A stretch of DNA of 64,000 bases from Microbacterium sp. LWO12-1.2 (GTDB lineage Bacteria > Actinomycetota > Actinomycetes > Actinomycetales > Microbacteriaceae). Position 1 is the stretch's first letter. Every line of letters begins with the position of its first letter. The notes beneath the pieces are model-generated. The model searched no databases. It was given only the letters and a program-made list of their open reading frames with translations, and was not told where the DNA came from. Location: the NCBI RefSeq assembly GCF_040675875.1, contig NZ_JBEGII010000001.1, forward strand, positions 1,116,001 through 1,180,000. The letters run 5' to 3'. The translations under genes were made by a program, and so were the position numbers. Shown here piece after piece: positions 57,989 to 64,000 of this stretch.

Positions 57989-58306
57989 ATGCCGAACATC
58001 GCACTGGAACTCGGAAAGCAAGCTGCAACCTTCGGCGTGAAGAGCGCCTACGGCGAGACGCAGGACGTCGATGGCGTCAGCATCACACCGGTCGCCTTCA
58101 CGTACTCGGGCTTCGGCGGAGGAAGCGGAGACGGAGCAGAAGGTGGTGGCGGTGGCGGCGTGTCGGTCCCCGTCGGCGTCTACGTGCGCCGCGAGGAAGG
58201 CCTTCGCTTCGAGCCGAACATCGTCACGCTTCTCGTCGTCGCCGTGCCGTTCATCTGGGTCACCGGTCGCGCGCTCAGCCGCATCATCCGTGCCCTCAAG
58301 AAGTGA
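57989..58306 (+). CDS. GerW/YtfJ-like small protein
   Basis: A 105-residue protein: GVKSAYGETQDVDGVSITPV, then a Gly-rich middle (about 41-58), VSVPVGVYVRREEGLRFEPN and a C-terminal hydrophobic helix at 78-93 with a basic end (RIIRALKK). The order matches the sporulation protein family GerW/YtfJ in short form. Spore-formers use it in germination; its role in a non-sporulating actinobacterium is not known. The next gene overlaps its end by 17 bases. Confidence 0.75.
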   Translation: MPNIALELGKQAATFGVKSAYGETQDVDGVSITPVAFTYSGFGGGSGDGAEGGGGGGVSVPVGVYVRREEGLRFEPNIVTLLVVAVPFIWVTGRALSRIIRALKK

Positions 58307-58871
58307 CGACCCCGTCGCGGCCGCACTCGAGCGCGCCGCGACTCTGATCGAGCAGGACATCCGAGCCGTATCGGCAGCCAATCCGGTCGTCCTGATCGAC
58401 GGGCGAAGCGGAGCCGGCAAGTCGTCCTTGGCGACTCGAGTGGCGCAGCAGTGGCCGCTGGTGGGGCGGGTGCAGGTCATCGCGCTCGACTCCCTGTATC
58501 CAGGCTGGGACGGGCTCGATGCGGGGGTCGCTCACGTCCTCGACGGTGTTCTGCGTCCGCACGGTCGCGGCTACTTGGGCACGTGGCACCGCTGGGACTG
58601 GGAGCAGGGCGTCCAGGCGGAGAGCCATGCGGTGGATCCGGCCCTCGGGGTGATCATCGAGGGCAGCGGTGTGTTGACGCCTGCGACCGCCGCGCTTGCC
58701 GACGTGCGCGTCTGGGTGGAGGCAGCTGATCCCGTCAGGAAGGCGCGGGCTCTCGCGCGCGATGGCGAGAGTTACCGGCCCCACTGGGACCGCTGGGCCG
58801 CGCAGGAACTCCGCCATGTGGAGCGTGATCAACCGCGCACGCACGCGACTCGGATCGTCGAGATCCCCTAG
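58290..58871 (+). CDS. P-loop kinase (uridine kinase-like)
   Basis: A 193-residue P-loop NTPase. Walker A DGRSGAGKSSLA at about 38-49, then VIALDSLYPGWDGLD with the acidic Walker B-like residue, and GVIIEGSGVLTP. A lid-like Arg-rich segment (DPVRKARALARDGESY) follows. It resembles uridine kinase and cytidylate-kinase-like proteins; real substrate unknown. Start is inferred: GTG 58290 overlaps the GerW-like gene; no Shine-Dalgarno is seen. Confidence 0.75.
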   Translation: MPSRSDDPVAAALERAATLIEQDIRAVSAANPVVLIDGRSGAGKSSLATRVAQQWPLVGRVQVIALDSLYPGWDGLDAGVAHVLDGVLRPHGRGYLGTWHRWDWEQGVQAESHAVDPALGVIIEGSGVLTPATAALADVRVWVEAADPVRKARALARDGESYRPHWDRWAAQELRHVERDQPRTHATRIVEIP

Positions 58872-58884
58872 CGACCGAGCCTGT

Positions 58885-59373
58885 TCAACTGATCTCGTCC
58901 GCGGCCTGGATCACTGTCTCGAGACGGTATCCGAGCCAGTCGTAGATGCCGTAGCGGTCGTCTTCTGGATCGTGATCGTCGTCGGAGGTGATGCCCAGCC
59001 GTGTGGCGATGACCAGGCGCAGGGCTGTGAGAGTCCGCATCCACGCATCGATATCCGTCGTGCGGATGACCACGTCGTGCGGGGCCAGAGCAGCGTCCTC
59101 GGTGAGGTCGTCCTCGACACGGAAACCGCGCAGCGCGTTATGCACGGTCTGGGCGTCGAGAAGCCGACGGTCGAGCAGATCCTCACGAGTGCTCGCCGCG
59201 AAGGAAACCGACGCCTCTTCATCCTCCGGATACGGCGTCGGCGTCAGCCGAGCGAGAGCGGGATCCTGCACGTCGCGGTCTGCTCCGAGCAGGTCAATGA
59301 AGTCATCCACCAGCTGTGCCAGATGAACACCCTCGAGGTAGGCGAGGGCGATGACGATCCTCGATGAGGTCAT
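58885..59373 (-). CDS. DUF2017 family protein
   Basis: A 162-residue acidic protein of an actinobacterial family found beside clpS. It begins with a hydrophobic segment VIALAYLEGVHLAQLVDDF and has an acidic C-terminal half (SDDDHDPEDD). No catalytic motif. The ATG overlaps the clpS stop (ATGA). Link to ClpS-mediated proteolysis is by position only. Confidence 0.85.
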   Translation of the reverse strand: MTSSRIVIALAYLEGVHLAQLVDDFIDLLGADRDVQDPALARLTPTPYPEDEEASVSFAASTREDLLDRRLLDAQTVHNALRGFRVEDDLTEDAALAPHDVVIRTTDIDAWMRTLTALRLVIATRLGITSDDDHDPEDDRYGIYDWLGYRLETVIQAADEIS

Positions 59374-59666
59374 TGCGGTGCCCTTCGCACGGTCGCCCAC
59401 AGCCCGTAGTCGTGCATAGCCTGCGCGTGCACTTCCATGGTCTCCCGCGGTCCTGTGGCGACGATGGCGTGACCCTCATGGTGCACGGCGAGCATCAGTG
59501 AGGTCGCGTGCTCTTGGCTGTATCCGAAATACGTCCGGAAAACCCGCACCACATAGCTCATGAGGTTGACCGGGTCGTTCCAGACGACGACCTGCCAGGG
59601 CTCGAGAGGCGCCGCGCTGAGATCCGTGACCTCGTCGAGGTCCGGCGTCGCAAGAGGAGCGGTCAT
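59370..59666 (-). CDS. clpS: ATP-dependent Clp protease adaptor ClpS
   Basis: N-end-rule adaptor that hands substrates to ClpC or ClpA. It has 98 residues. PWQVVVWNDPVNLMSYVV carries N30/D31 of the N-terminal-residue pocket, and MLAVHHEGHAIV supplies His62 and pocket residues. ATG 59666 overlaps the metallopeptidase stop; a second ATG two codons upstream is possible. Three-gene run metallopeptidase-clpS-DUF2017, all in ATGA overlaps. Confidence 0.93.
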   Translation of the reverse strand: MTAPLATPDLDEVTDLSAAPLEPWQVVVWNDPVNLMSYVVRVFRTYFGYSQEHATSLMLAVHHEGHAIVATGPRETMEVHAQAMHDYGLWATVRRAPQ

Positions 59667-60013
59667 GCCCATCCCAACTCGTGGAGCTGCTCGTCATCGA
59701 TGCCGTAGAAGTGCGCGATCTCGTGTACGAGCGTGGTGTGGATCTCGTCGCGGAGCTCTTCCTCGGACTCGCAGGCAACCAGATGGGGTTCACGGAACAC
59801 GATGATCCGGTCGGGGAGGTCGCCCATGCCGTACTGCGTCCGCTCCGTGAGTGCCAAGCCGTCGTACAGTCCCAGCAGGTCGAGTGTCCCGTCCTCCGGG
59901 CGGTCCTCGACGACGAAGACGACGTTCTCGAGTCCTTCCACCATGTCGTCAGGTAGACGGTCGAGTTCGTCGATCACGAGGGCCTCGAAGGCCACGGCAT
60001 CCATCTCCATCAT
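59663..60013 (-). CDS. Small HExxH metallopeptidase family protein
   Basis: A 116-residue protein. VHEIAHFYGIDD gives HExxHxxGxxD with H97, E98, H101 and D107, the zincin ligand set of the PF06262-type minimal metalloproteases. The rest is a compact acidic fold (VVFVVEDRPEDG, RIIVFREPHLV). Substrate unknown. TAGGCT on the minus strand lies four bases before ATG 60013 and seven before the next in-frame ATG, so either start is possible. Confidence 0.88.
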   Translation of the reverse strand: MMEMDAVAFEALVIDELDRLPDDMVEGLENVVFVVEDRPEDGTLDLLGLYDGLALTERTQYGMGDLPDRIIVFREPHLVACESEEELRDEIHTTLVHEIAHFYGIDDEQLHELGWA

Positions 60014-60057
60014 GTCCAGCCTAGACGGGTGTTCACGCCAGCAGATCGGTGCAGCCC

Positions 60058-60687
60058 TCAGTGCAGGAAGACCAGGAGCCCTGCGACGGCGATGAAGAGA
60101 GCGCCGAAGACCGTGTTGAGTGTTCGTTGACCTCGCGGAGATCGTGTGAGGCGGCGGAACGGTCGTGCCGCTGCGGCGAAGAAGCCCCACATGACCATCA
60201 CGTCGACCACGATGACGGTGCCGATCAAGGTGAGGTACTGGGGGAGCTGTGGCTGATCCAGCCGGATGAACTGAGGAATGAACGCGAGGAAGAAGACGAT
60301 CGCTTTCGGATTGAGCAGGTTCACCCAGAATCCACGCCGGATCATGGACCAGTGGCTCTCACGGGTTTCGATGACGGTGACGTCGTCGACCTCGGTGCCG
60401 CTGGGCTTCGACAGCATCAGTCGGATGCCGAGATACACCAGATACGCTGCACCCGCGTAGCGGATGACGTTGAAGAGCACTTCTGAGCGCGAGACCAGGA
60501 GCCCCACTCCTGCAGCCACGATCACCACGTGGACGATCAACGCGAGCTGTTGCCCGATGATGCCCCAGATCGATCGCCGCCACCCCTGGCTGAGAGCGTT
60601 GGACATCGTGTTGATCGCGCCGGCGCCCGGCGTGAAGCTGATCACCACGCAGGCGGTCAGCAGGGAGAACCAGACGGCGAGTGACAC
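60058..60687 (-). CDS. LysE/RhtB family exporter
   Basis: A 209-residue membrane protein with six helices. Family start with SFTPGAGAINTMSNALSQGWR, then GVGLLVSRSEVLFNVIRYAGAAYLVYLG, in which the helices are interrupted by a short loop, and NLLNPKAIVFFLAFIPQF. Exports amino acids or related compounds; which one is not clear. GTG start with TAGACT six bases before it. It follows the metal ATPase by 40 bases on the same strand. Confidence 0.9.
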   Translation of the reverse strand: MSLAVWFSLLTACVVISFTPGAGAINTMSNALSQGWRRSIWGIIGQQLALIVHVVIVAAGVGLLVSRSEVLFNVIRYAGAAYLVYLGIRLMLSKPSGTEVDDVTVIETRESHWSMIRRGFWVNLLNPKAIVFFLAFIPQFIRLDQPQLPQYLTLIGTVIVVDVMVMWGFFAAAARPFRRLTRSPRGQRTLNTVFGALFIAVAGLLVFLH

Positions 60688-60693
60688 CTCGCA

Positions 60694-60699
60694 AGTCTA
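60694..60699 (-). promoter_or_regulatory. Putative -10 for the LysE-family gene
   Basis: TAGACT (minus strand) ends six bases before the GTG start. Confidence 0.5.
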
Positions 60700-60727
60700 G
60701 GGCTCGTCCCTACCGCCGCCCGCGCAG

Positions 60728-62887
60728 TCAGGAACTGGTGCGGAATCGCTGCGGACGCAGGTCGAGGCGCCGCAGCAACTGAGCGTTCAGTGCCACCACG
60801 ATCGTGGAGAGCGACATCAGCACCGCACCCACCGACATCGGCAGGACGAAGCCGATCGGGGCCAGGACGCCTGCAGCCAATGGAACCGATAGCAGGTTGT
60901 ACCCGGCGGCCCACCACAGGTTCTGCCTCATCTTGCGGTAGCTCGCACGGGACAGTGCCATGACCGACAGGACCGCTCGCGGATCATCGCTCGCCAGGAT
61001 CACGCCCGCCGATGCGATGGCGACATCGGTCCCCGCGCCGATCGCCAGTCCGACGTCGGCCTGTGCAAGGGCGGGCGCGTCATTCACGCCGTCGCCCACC
61101 ATCGCGACCGACCTGCCTTCCGACTGGAGCTGACGGACGCGTGATGCCTTGTCCTCCGGGCGCACTCCGGCGAACACCCGCTCGATCCCGAGCTGGGCGG
61201 CGACATGCTGTGCCACGGCTTTCGCATCACCCGTGATCATCACGACCTCGACGCCGTCGCGGCGCAGGGCGTCGACCGCTTGACGTGACTCCTCGCGGAT
61301 CTCGTCGGCGAGTCGCAGTCCGCCGACGACCTGCTGGTCGACCAGCACGTGGAGGATGATCGCGCCCTCGGCACGCCAGGAGTCTGCGACGGTGAGCTCA
61401 GAAGCGTCGGCGTCCGCGAGGAGGTGCGGTCCACCCACCGCCACTCGCTTTCCTGCCAGAAGCGCGCTCACACCGACGGCTGGCGAGGAGAAGAAGTCCG
61501 TCGAGGTCGGAATCGTGAGGTCGCGGTCGTGTGCCGCGCGCACGATCGCCCTGGCCAGTGGATGCTCCGAGTCGCGTTCGGCGGCGGCGGCGAGACCGAG
61601 CAGTTCGTCAGGAGTGAGCGGTGCGACAGCCTCGATCGCCGTGACCGCCGGTGAGCCCTTCGTGAGTGTTCCGGTCTTGTCGAAGAGGACGGTGTCCACG
61701 GTGCGCATGCTCTCGAGCGCGAGCCGATCCTTGACCAGGATCCCTGCCCGCGCGGCGCGCTCGGTCGCGATGGACACGACCAGCGGGATCGCAAGGCCCA
61801 GAGCGTGCGGGCAGGCGATCACCAAGACGGTGATGGCACGGATGACGGCCTCGTCTGGTGCGCCGACGATCGTCCACACGATGGCCGTGATCGCGGCGGC
61901 GCCGAGTGCGAACCAGAACAGCCAGGCGGCAGCCCGGTCGGCGAGCCGCTGTGCACGGGAAGACGACGCCTGCGCATCGGCCACGAGCTTCTGGATGCCG
62001 GCGAGGGCGGTATCTGAGCCGATCGCGGTGACCTCGACGCGGAGACCCGAGTCGGTTGCGACGGTGCCGGCAATCACTCGATCACCGGAATCACGGCGAA
62101 CGGGCGCGGACTCTCCCGTGATCATCGATTCATCGATGCTCGCACTTCCCTCGATCACGATGCCGTCTGCGGGGAGGCGTCCTCCCGGACGTACGACCAC
62201 GACGTCTCCGACGCCCAGGTCGGACGGCGACACCGTGACGATCAGCTCGCCCTCGACGCGTTCGGCCTGGTCGGGGAGCAACGCCGCGAGAGAGTCCAGA
62301 GCGGACGTGGTCTGGGCGAGCGAACGCATCTCGATCCAGTGTCCGAGAAGCATGATCACGATCAGCAGAGCGAGCTCCCACCAGAACTCGAGTTCGTGAT
62401 GCAGCAGTCCGAGGCTCGCGCCCCAGGAGGCCAGGAAAGCCACGGTGATCGCGAGTGCGATGAGCAGCATCATGCCGGGCTTGCGGGAACGGATCTCGCT
62501 CGCAGCGCCGGTCAGGAACGGCGTGCCACCCCACACATACATCACGGTTCCGAGCGCCGGGGCGACCCACTGCGCCCATCCCGGGACGTCGTATCCCAGG
62601 ATCATCGCGAACATAGGCGAAGCCGCGACGACCGGCACCGCGATCACGAGCATGATCCAGAACAGCCTGCGGAAGCGATCGGTGTGGCCGGAGTGGTCCC
62701 CGTGGCCGGCGTGGTCAGCATGGTCGCCGTGCGCTGCATGCTCACCATGCACATGAGTGGCGTCATGTTCCGCGTGGACGTCGCGAAGTTCGTGCCTGTG
62801 TTGCGGATGGTCCCCGGCGTGGGCGTCGTGTGTGTGCTGCGCGGAATGTGGTGCGGGTTCCGAGTGCTTCTTGTGCTGCGCCATCAT
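60728..62887 (-). CDS. Heavy-metal P1B-type ATPase, CopB-like (CPH motif)
   Basis: Metal efflux pump of 719 residues. The N-terminus holds 20 histidines in its first 70 residues in place of a CxxC heavy-metal domain. TGES 257-260, membrane metal site CPH 359-361, phosphorylated Asp in DKTGT 403-407, SEHPLARAI and GDGVNDAPAL. CPH with His-rich N-terminus is the CopB type, linked to copper or silver. AAGGGAA precedes the ATG pair (62887 or 62884). A CsoR-like site lies just upstream. Confidence 0.94.
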   Translation of the reverse strand: MMAQHKKHSEPAPHSAQHTHDAHAGDHPQHRHELRDVHAEHDATHVHGEHAAHGDHADHAGHGDHSGHTDRFRRLFWIMLVIAVPVVAASPMFAMILGYDVPGWAQWVAPALGTVMYVWGGTPFLTGAASEIRSRKPGMMLLIALAITVAFLASWGASLGLLHHELEFWWELALLIVIMLLGHWIEMRSLAQTTSALDSLAALLPDQAERVEGELIVTVSPSDLGVGDVVVVRPGGRLPADGIVIEGSASIDESMITGESAPVRRDSGDRVIAGTVATDSGLRVEVTAIGSDTALAGIQKLVADAQASSSRAQRLADRAAAWLFWFALGAAAITAIVWTIVGAPDEAVIRAITVLVIACPHALGLAIPLVVSIATERAARAGILVKDRLALESMRTVDTVLFDKTGTLTKGSPAVTAIEAVAPLTPDELLGLAAAAERDSEHPLARAIVRAAHDRDLTIPTSTDFFSSPAVGVSALLAGKRVAVGGPHLLADADASELTVADSWRAEGAIILHVLVDQQVVGGLRLADEIREESRQAVDALRRDGVEVVMITGDAKAVAQHVAAQLGIERVFAGVRPEDKASRVRQLQSEGRSVAMVGDGVNDAPALAQADVGLAIGAGTDVAIASAGVILASDDPRAVLSVMALSRASYRKMRQNLWWAAGYNLLSVPLAAGVLAPIGFVLPMSVGAVLMSLSTIVVALNAQLLRRLDLRPQRFRTSS

Positions 62888-62923
62888 GACGTTCCCTTCG
62901 TGGCTACTCCGAGAACAACAGGG

Positions 62924-62938
62924 TACCCCTAGGGGGTA
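62924..62938. promoter_or_regulatory. CsoR-type copper operator candidate
   Basis: TACCCCTAGGGGGTA is a GC-rich inverted repeat with the TACCC...GGGTA form known for CsoR family sites. It lies 37 bases before the P-ATPase start. No csoR gene is in the window. Confidence 0.6.
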
Positions 62939-62976
62939 TTCCGAATTGAGTGATGAAATTTCGGATCGGATACGCG

Positions 62977-63008
62977 AAAAGGCCCGAACCTTACGATTCG
63001 GACCTTTT
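62977..63008 (-). terminator. Terminator after tRNA-His
   Basis: Arms 62977-62988 and 62997-63008 form a 12-bp stem with one mismatch; on the minus strand it ends in CCTTTT. It serves tRNA-His, whose CCA end lies five bases upstream. Confidence 0.8.
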
Positions 63009-63013
63009 CGTGA

Positions 63014-63090
63014 TGGGGTGAGTAACGGGACTCGAACCCGCGACATCCGGCACCACAAGCCAGCGCTCTACCAGCTGAGCTATACCCACC
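63014..63090 (-). tRNA. tRNA-His (GTG)
   Basis: 77 bases including the histidine-specific extra G at -1, which pairs with C73, and a genome-encoded CCA. Acceptor, D, anticodon and T arms all fold; anticodon GTG is at 63054-63056 (minus strand), loop TTGTGGT. Confidence 0.97.
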
Positions 63091-63125
63091 ATGTGCCCAC
63101 CGGAGCGGGCGACCACACGAGTCTA

Positions 63126-63752
63126 TTACATGTTCGGAGTGAACTCTGACACGGTGCGGGTCGCGATGTCGCGTGCGTCGTCGCTCGATGGTCCCGGCTC
63201 ATCGACGAACACCGCTTCGCGGTAGTAGCGGAGCTCCCGGATCGACTCGAGGATGTCGGCGAGGGCGCGGTGACCGCCGTCCTTGCTGGGCGCCTGGAAG
63301 AAGACTCGCGGATACCAACGGCGCGAGAGCTCCTTGATGCTCGACACGTCCACATTCCGGTAGTGCAGCCACTGATCTACCTCGGTCATGTACTTCGCGA
63401 GGAACATTCGATCGGTGCCGATCGTGTTGCCTGCCAACGGAGCCTTGCGCTCGAGCGGAACGAACCGCTTGATGTAGGCCAGCGTCTGCGCTTCGGCCTC
63501 TGCCAGGGAAACCCCGAGCGGGATCTCGGTGATGAGGCCGGACTTCTCGTGCATCTTGGTGACGAAATCGTTCATGTTCGCCAGCGCCGCATCGCTGGGA
63601 CGGATCACGATCTGGAAGCCGGGATCGACAGGCCGCAGCTCGAAGTCGGTGACGACCACAGCAATCTCGACGAGCTCATCGATCGCAAGATCGAGCCCTG
63701 TCATCTCGCAGTCGATCCAAACGAGTCGATCATTATCCGACGCAGATACCAT
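63126..63752 (-). CDS. orn: Oligoribonuclease Orn
   Basis: DEDDh 3'-5' exoribonuclease that degrades 2-5 nt RNA fragments and pGpG. It has 208 residues. RLVWIDCEMTGLDLAIDELVEIA (first Asp and Glu), PLAGNTIGTDRMFLAKYM and HRALADILESIRELRYYR with the final His and Asp. TAGGAT ends six bases before the ATG. Confidence 0.96.
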   Translation of the reverse strand: MVSASDNDRLVWIDCEMTGLDLAIDELVEIAVVVTDFELRPVDPGFQIVIRPSDAALANMNDFVTKMHEKSGLITEIPLGVSLAEAEAQTLAYIKRFVPLERKAPLAGNTIGTDRMFLAKYMTEVDQWLHYRNVDVSSIKELSRRWYPRVFFQAPSKDGGHRALADILESIRELRYYREAVFVDEPGPSSDDARDIATRTVSEFTPNM

Positions 63753-63758
63753 GTCGTC

Positions 63759-63764
63759 ATCCTA
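63759..63764 (-). promoter_or_regulatory. Putative -10 for orn
   Basis: TAGGAT (minus strand) ends six bases before the ATG. Confidence 0.5.
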
Positions 63765-63831
63765 TCGACGGACCAGACATCGGTTTCCTGACGCGGAACG
63801 TGGTGCGTGAGGCGGTACGGTAGAAGCAATC

Positions 63832-63903
63832 GCCTCCGTAGCTCAGAGGAAGAGCAGCGGCCTTCTAATCCGCCGGTCGCAGGTTCGAATCCTGCCGGGG
63901 GCA
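63832..63903 (+). tRNA. tRNA-Arg (TCT)
   Basis: 72 bases to the discriminator A; CCA is not encoded. Acceptor GCCTCCG pairs with CGGGGGC (one G-U). Loop CTTCTAA gives anticodon TCT. The pair next to the anticodon loop is C31-U39, a mismatch. TACGGT at 63816-63821 may be the -10. Confidence 0.93.
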
Positions 63904-63909
63904 CCCTTC

Positions 63910-63928
63910 ACTCCTATCGCTCAGGAGT
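63910..63928. terminator. Short hairpin between tRNA-Arg and the last gene
   Basis: ACTCCT (63910-63915) pairs with AGGAGT (63923-63928) across a seven-base loop; it covers the stop codon of the minus-strand gene. Weak terminator candidate. Confidence 0.35.
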
Positions 63929-64000
63929 ATCGCAACGCCGAGATCGCGTCGTCCACGCGCCAGAACTCCCCGATGATGCGGAAAGCTCCCGTCGCCAGGT
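63921..64000 (-). CDS. C-terminal end of an unidentified protein (start outside window)
   Basis: An open minus-strand frame enters from beyond base 64000 and ends at TGA (63921-63923). The last residues read LATGAFRIIGEFWRVDDAIS then ALRYS. The composition is protein-like and the other two frames read as Arg/Ser-rich shadow, but 25 residues are too few to name a family. Confidence 0.5.
   Translation of the reverse strand, partial: LATGAFRIIGEFWRVDDAISALRYS

Overview
The window looks like core chromosome from a high-GC actinobacterium. Family Microbacteriaceae, and probably Microbacterium itself, fits best; this is judged from protein character and gene order, not from a database search. Supporting signs are frequent GTG starts, GTGA/ATGA stop-start overlaps, actinobacterial conserved unknowns (DUF2469, DUF2017 beside clpS, a small HExxH metallopeptidase), GlgE, GatCAB and oligoribonuclease. 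No phage, insertion sequence, CRISPR array or other mobile element is visible, and no stretch over 300 bases lacks a gene.

Layout. 1-6.2 kb: end of ftsY, a small unknown gene, lipB-lipA, a TetR regulator, a membrane protein plus ECF sigma factor pair, and ffh. 6.2-14.5 kb: accessory metabolism, namely an EamA transporter with a divergent LysR regulator, a glpD-glpF-glpK glycerol operon with a divergent SorC-type regulator, and a GCS2-type carboxylate-amine ligase. 14.7-32 kb: the classical translation and envelope run rpsP-khpA-rimM-trmD, then (after a phosphatase, a methyltransferase, map and a membrane protein) rplS-lepB-rnhB-DUF2469-yraN-yifB-dprA-xerC, and rpsB-tsf-pyrH-frr-cdsA-divIVA-like. 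32-37.8 kb: a secreted lysozyme-like protein, a hydrolase, an AI-2E-type exporter, an odd membrane protein with an internal lipobox, and a thioredoxin-TPR protein. 37.9-44.3 kb: alpha-glucan genes glgX-glgE-glgB. 44.4-49.5 kb: cysteine desulfurase, mnmA, ligA. 49.6-58.9 kb: DEAD-box helicase, acyl-CoA ligase, gatCAB, dinB, a GerW-like protein and a P-loop kinase. 58.9-64 kb: DUF2017-clpS-metallopeptidase, a LysE exporter, a copper-type P-ATPase behind a CsoR-like site, tRNA-His, orn, tRNA-Arg and the end of one more gene.

How they work together. FtsY and Ffh are the two proteins of the co-translational targeting pathway, with LepB cleaving the signal peptides. NifS-like desulfurase and MnmA plausibly supply and perform tRNA 2-thiolation. 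GatCAB makes Gln-tRNA(Gln) and/or Asn-tRNA(Asn). GlpF, GlpK and GlpD take glycerol to dihydroxyacetone phosphate. GlgE and GlgB build alpha-glucan that GlgX debranches.

The most striking signal is genome style rather than a single locus. At least fourteen genes on both strands have a TANNNT hexamer ending exactly six bases before the start codon, with no Shine-Dalgarno sequence. That is the geometry expected for leaderless mRNAs, and it also decides several start codons. I did not find a convincing new defence or mobile system here.
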